Assembly: GCA_013812695.1 (NCBI GenBank)
Contig: JACCSZ010000205.1
Coordinates: forward strand, 1-8,990
DNA from: Gemmatimonadales bacterium
GTDB lineage: Bacteria > Gemmatimonadota > Gemmatimonadetes > Gemmatimonadales > GWC2-71-9
Length of the DNA: 8,990 nucleotides
Direction of reading: 5' to 3'
Shown: positions 7,427 through 8,990 of the stretch, piece after piece
Numbering within the stretch: the stretch's first letter is position 1
Layout: each line of letters starts with the position of its first letter
Notes under the pieces: generated by a model
Told to the model about the DNA's origin: nothing
The model's input: the letters and a program-made list of their open reading frames with translations, nothing else
Database searches by the model: none
Position numbers and translations under genes: made by a program

Positions 7427-8245
7427 CTACTCGAGCATCCCACGGGTCGGCGACGACGGCATGGCGACCTCGCGGCGCGGCATGCGGCCGGCCAAGTGGG
7501 CCAGCCGGCCGGACTCGACGGCCAGGCTCATCGCGCGTGCCATGGCGACCGGGTCCCGCGCCTCGGCGAGGGCCGTGTTCATGAGGATGCCGTCCACGCC
7601 CTGCTCCATGGTGACACACGCGTCGGACGCGGTGCCGACCCCGGCGTCGACGATGACGGGGGCCGCGAGCCGCCGCTTGATGGTGCGGATGCTGTACGGA
7701 TTGATCAGGCCCAGCCCGCTGCCGATGGGCGATGCCAGCGGCATGATGGCCGCGCAACCCGCGTCCTCCAGCCGGAGCGCCGTGATCAGGTCGTCGTTGG
7801 TGTAGGCGAGCACCTGAAACCCCTCGCGAACGAGCGTGCGCGCGGCGGCGAGCAGGCCGTCGGTATCGGGCAGCAGCGTCTCCCGGTCACCGATGACCTC
7901 GAGCTTCACGAAGTCGTTGAATCCGGCCTCGCGCGCGAGCCGCGCGTACCGGACGGCCTCGTCCGCGGTGTAGCAGCCCGCGGTATTGGCGAGCAGGAAG
8001 TACCGCGCCGGACTCAGGTGATACAGCACGCCCGCTTCCTTCGTCCGGTCGAGATCTACCCGGCGGACCGCCACCGTGACGATCTCCGCGCGGGACGCCT
8101 CGATGGCGCGCACCATGTCCTCGTTGCTCCGGTACTTGCCCGTTCCCACCATCAATCGCGAGCGAAAGCTCCGGCCGGCGATGGTGAGGGGTGAGTCGGC
8201 GAGGGTGTCGGTCGGGGCCAGGTCTGGACTGAGCGTACCGGTCAT
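7427..8245 (-). CDS. thiG: Thiazole synthase ThiG
   Basis: A 272-residue TIM-barrel enzyme that forms the thiazole phosphate ring of thiamin from 1-deoxy-D-xylulose 5-phosphate, dehydroglycine and sulfur carried by ThiS thiocarboxylate. Seen: SRLMVGTGKY at 29-38; VAVRRVDL at 58-65; FVKLEVIGD at 112-120, with Lys114 as the Schiff-base lysine; MPLASPIGSGLGL at 168-180 and VDAGVGTASDA at 199-209, which form the phosphate-binding site. The first 20 or so residues are a short non-conserved extension. The ATG at 8245 has a good AGGAG ribosome binding site and begins 44 bases after thiS ends; the longer open frame upstream covers thiS and its neighbour and is a shadow. Pairing with thiS fits their obligate complex. 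The gene supplying the adenylation step (thiF) and the source of dehydroglycine (thiO or thiH) are not in the window. Confidence 0.96.
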   Translation of the reverse strand: MTGTLSPDLAPTDTLADSPLTIAGRSFRSRLMVGTGKYRSNEDMVRAIEASRAEIVTVAVRRVDLDRTKEAGVLYHLSPARYFLLANTAGCYTADEAVRYARLAREAGFNDFVKLEVIGDRETLLPDTDGLLAAARTLVREGFQVLAYTNDDLITALRLEDAGCAAIMPLASPIGSGLGLINPYSIRTIKRRLAAPVIVDAGVGTASDACVTMEQGVDGILMNTALAEARDPVAMARAMSLAVESGRLAHLAGRMPRREVAMPSSPTRGMLE

Positions 8246-8250
8246 GATGA

Positions 8251-8255
8251 CTCCT
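8251..8255 (-). promoter_or_regulatory. Ribosome binding site of thiG
   Basis: AGGAG on the minus strand lies five bases before the ATG at 8245. It is the clearest Shine-Dalgarno sequence in the cluster and fixes the thiG start. Confidence 0.75.
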
Positions 8256-8289
8256 GAAGCGGTGGGCGCACTGGAAAGATAATGCCCCC

Positions 8290-8511
8290 TCACCCGCCGC
8301 CGACAAAATGCACGAGCTCGATGGCATCGCCCTCCGCAACCGCGGTGCCGCCCAGGTGCGGCCGGCGCACGATCTTGCCGTTGAGCTCGGCCACGACCAT
8401 CCGCGCGTCGAGTCCCAGGTGCGCGAGCACGTCGAGGAGCGTCGCCGGTCCCGGCACCTGCCTCGACTCCCCGTTGATGCTGACGGTCAGCGCCGCCCCC
8501 GTCGTGCTCAC
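8290..8511 (-). CDS. thiS: Sulfur carrier protein ThiS
   Basis: A 73-residue ubiquitin-like (beta-grasp) protein, near the usual 65-70. It starts with a beta strand (ALTVSINGE, 7-15) and has the family segment VVAELNGKIVRR at 39-50. It ends in HFVGGG, so it carries the C-terminal glycines that are adenylated and turned into the thiocarboxylate sulfur donor for ThiG. B. subtilis ThiS also ends in HFVGGG, as I recall. The GTG at 8511 overlaps the upstream stop as GTGA, with AGAGGG three bases before it; a longer open frame beginning inside the upstream gene has no family character and is rejected. The position directly before thiG is the normal one for this pair. Confidence 0.93.
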   Translation of the reverse strand: MSTTGAALTVSINGESRQVPGPATLLDVLAHLGLDARMVVAELNGKIVRRPHLGGTAVAEGDAIELVHFVGGG

Positions 8512-8990
8512 GCGCCCTCTGCCCAGGGCGCGAGCAGCGCCAACGCCGCGTTCGCCGGATCCGCCGCCCACCACAGCGCGGCGATGGCCGCCACGCCGTA
8601 AGCACCGGCGGCATGCACCTCACGCGCCCGCGCGGCGTCGATCCCGCCGATGGCGATGACCGGCCGTCCAAGCGCCACGGCGGCGCGCACGAGCTCGATC
8701 CCCGCCCCAGGACGTCCGGGGTGGCTCGCGGTCTCGTACACGTTGCCGACCACCAGGAAGTCCGCGCCTTCGGCCACCGCCGCCTTGGCCTCCTCGCTGC
8801 CGTGCACGGAGCGGCCGATCCACCCTCTGCCGAAGACTCGCCGCGCATCGGCGGGCGCGAGATCGCCGCCGCCGAGCTGCACCCCATGCGCCTTCGTCGC
8901 GGCGGCCACGTCGGACCGCCCGCTCACGAACACAGCGGCCTCGGGCGGGCGCGCGAGCGCGAGCAGCCGCGCGCTGGCGGTGGCGAGGGC
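8508..8990 (-). CDS. tenI: TenI/ThiE family protein (thiazole tautomerase or thiamine phosphate synthase), N-terminus outside window
   Basis: The last 160 residues of a TIM-barrel of the thiamine monophosphate synthase/TenI family; the start lies beyond base 8990. Seen: FVSGRSDVAAATKAHGVQLG (21-40), IGRSVHGSEEA (58-68), ADFLVVGNVYET (76-87) and AIGGI (113-117). True ThiE usually has a V-N-D-R type block at the first segment and GP(I/V)FPT followed by TK at the third; this protein has VSGR and GNVYETASHP. B. subtilis TenI has the more similar G-R-S-V-H, with an active-site histidine matching His63, and a G-H-V-x-E-T stretch. I therefore lean towards TenI, which aromatises the thiazole product of ThiG, rather than ThiE, which joins pyrimidine and thiazole. 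The order before thiS and thiG recalls the B. subtilis tenI-thiO-thiS-thiG cluster. Automated annotation may call it thiE; the missing N-terminus limits certainty. Confidence 0.8.
   Translation of the reverse strand, partial: ALATASARLLALARPPEAAVFVSGRSDVAAATKAHGVQLGGGDLAPADARRVFGRGWIGRSVHGSEEAKAAVAEGADFLVVGNVYETASHPGRPGAGIELVRAAVALGRPVIAIGGIDAARAREVHAAGAYGVAAIAALWWAADPANAALALLAPWAEGA

Noticed and set aside
5844..7805. A 653-codon open frame on the plus strand opposite rsmB, thiG and the PASTA gene
   Set aside because: It is arginine- and proline-rich, resembles no family, and runs antisense to genes with intact catalytic motifs. Long antisense frames are expected at this G+C content.

Overview
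The window is G+C-rich bacterial DNA (about 70% in the genes) that looks chromosomal and mostly housekeeping. A lipoprotein acyltransferase, a membrane-anchored TlpA/ResA-type thioredoxin and a cytochrome c-FTR1 fusion suggest a free-living, respiring bacterium. Gene content and residue style would fit Gemmatimonadota or a similar high-GC phylum, but that is an inference from general resemblance and no marker here settles it.

Plus strand, 1-1982: the 3' part of a large gene fusing a C-terminal cytochrome c segment to a complete seven-helix FTR1-type iron permease. It overlaps (TGATG) an RraA-like gene that keeps the metal/aldolase motif.

1983-2302: a spacer between convergent transcription units. 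It holds a perfect 16-bp palindrome, a longer imperfect stem ending at a T5 run, a third hairpin, and a stretch of about 49% G+C with no recognisable gene.

Minus strand, 8990-2303: nine tightly packed genes in one direction, tenI/thiE-like (N-terminus outside the window) > thiS > thiG > rsmB > PASTA-domain membrane protein > rpe > tlpA/resA-like > tsaD > lgt. Three junctions (thiE-like/thiS, PASTA/rpe, tsaD/lgt) are the same 4-bp GTGA overlap with a GTG start. The other gaps are 5 to 47 bp, so this is probably one operon or a few nested ones, with its main promoter upstream of the window.

The first three genes serve thiamin thiazole synthesis: ThiS is the sulfur carrier, ThiG the thiazole synthase, and the TenI-like protein probably the tautomerase that aromatises the ThiG product. 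RsmB and TsaD modify rRNA and tRNA, Rpe belongs to the pentose phosphate pathway, and Lgt and TlpA act at the membrane. The order rsmB-PASTA-rpe resembles the Firmicutes block rsmB-prpC-prkC-rsgA-rpe, but here a PASTA protein with no kinase domain sits where the PASTA kinase would be.

I see no CRISPR array, phage, intact insertion sequence, tRNA or rRNA. I found no convincing new defence or mobile system. The points most worth a second look are the kinase-less PASTA protein, the TenI-type thiE homologue, the cytochrome c-FTR1 fusion and the structured convergent spacer.
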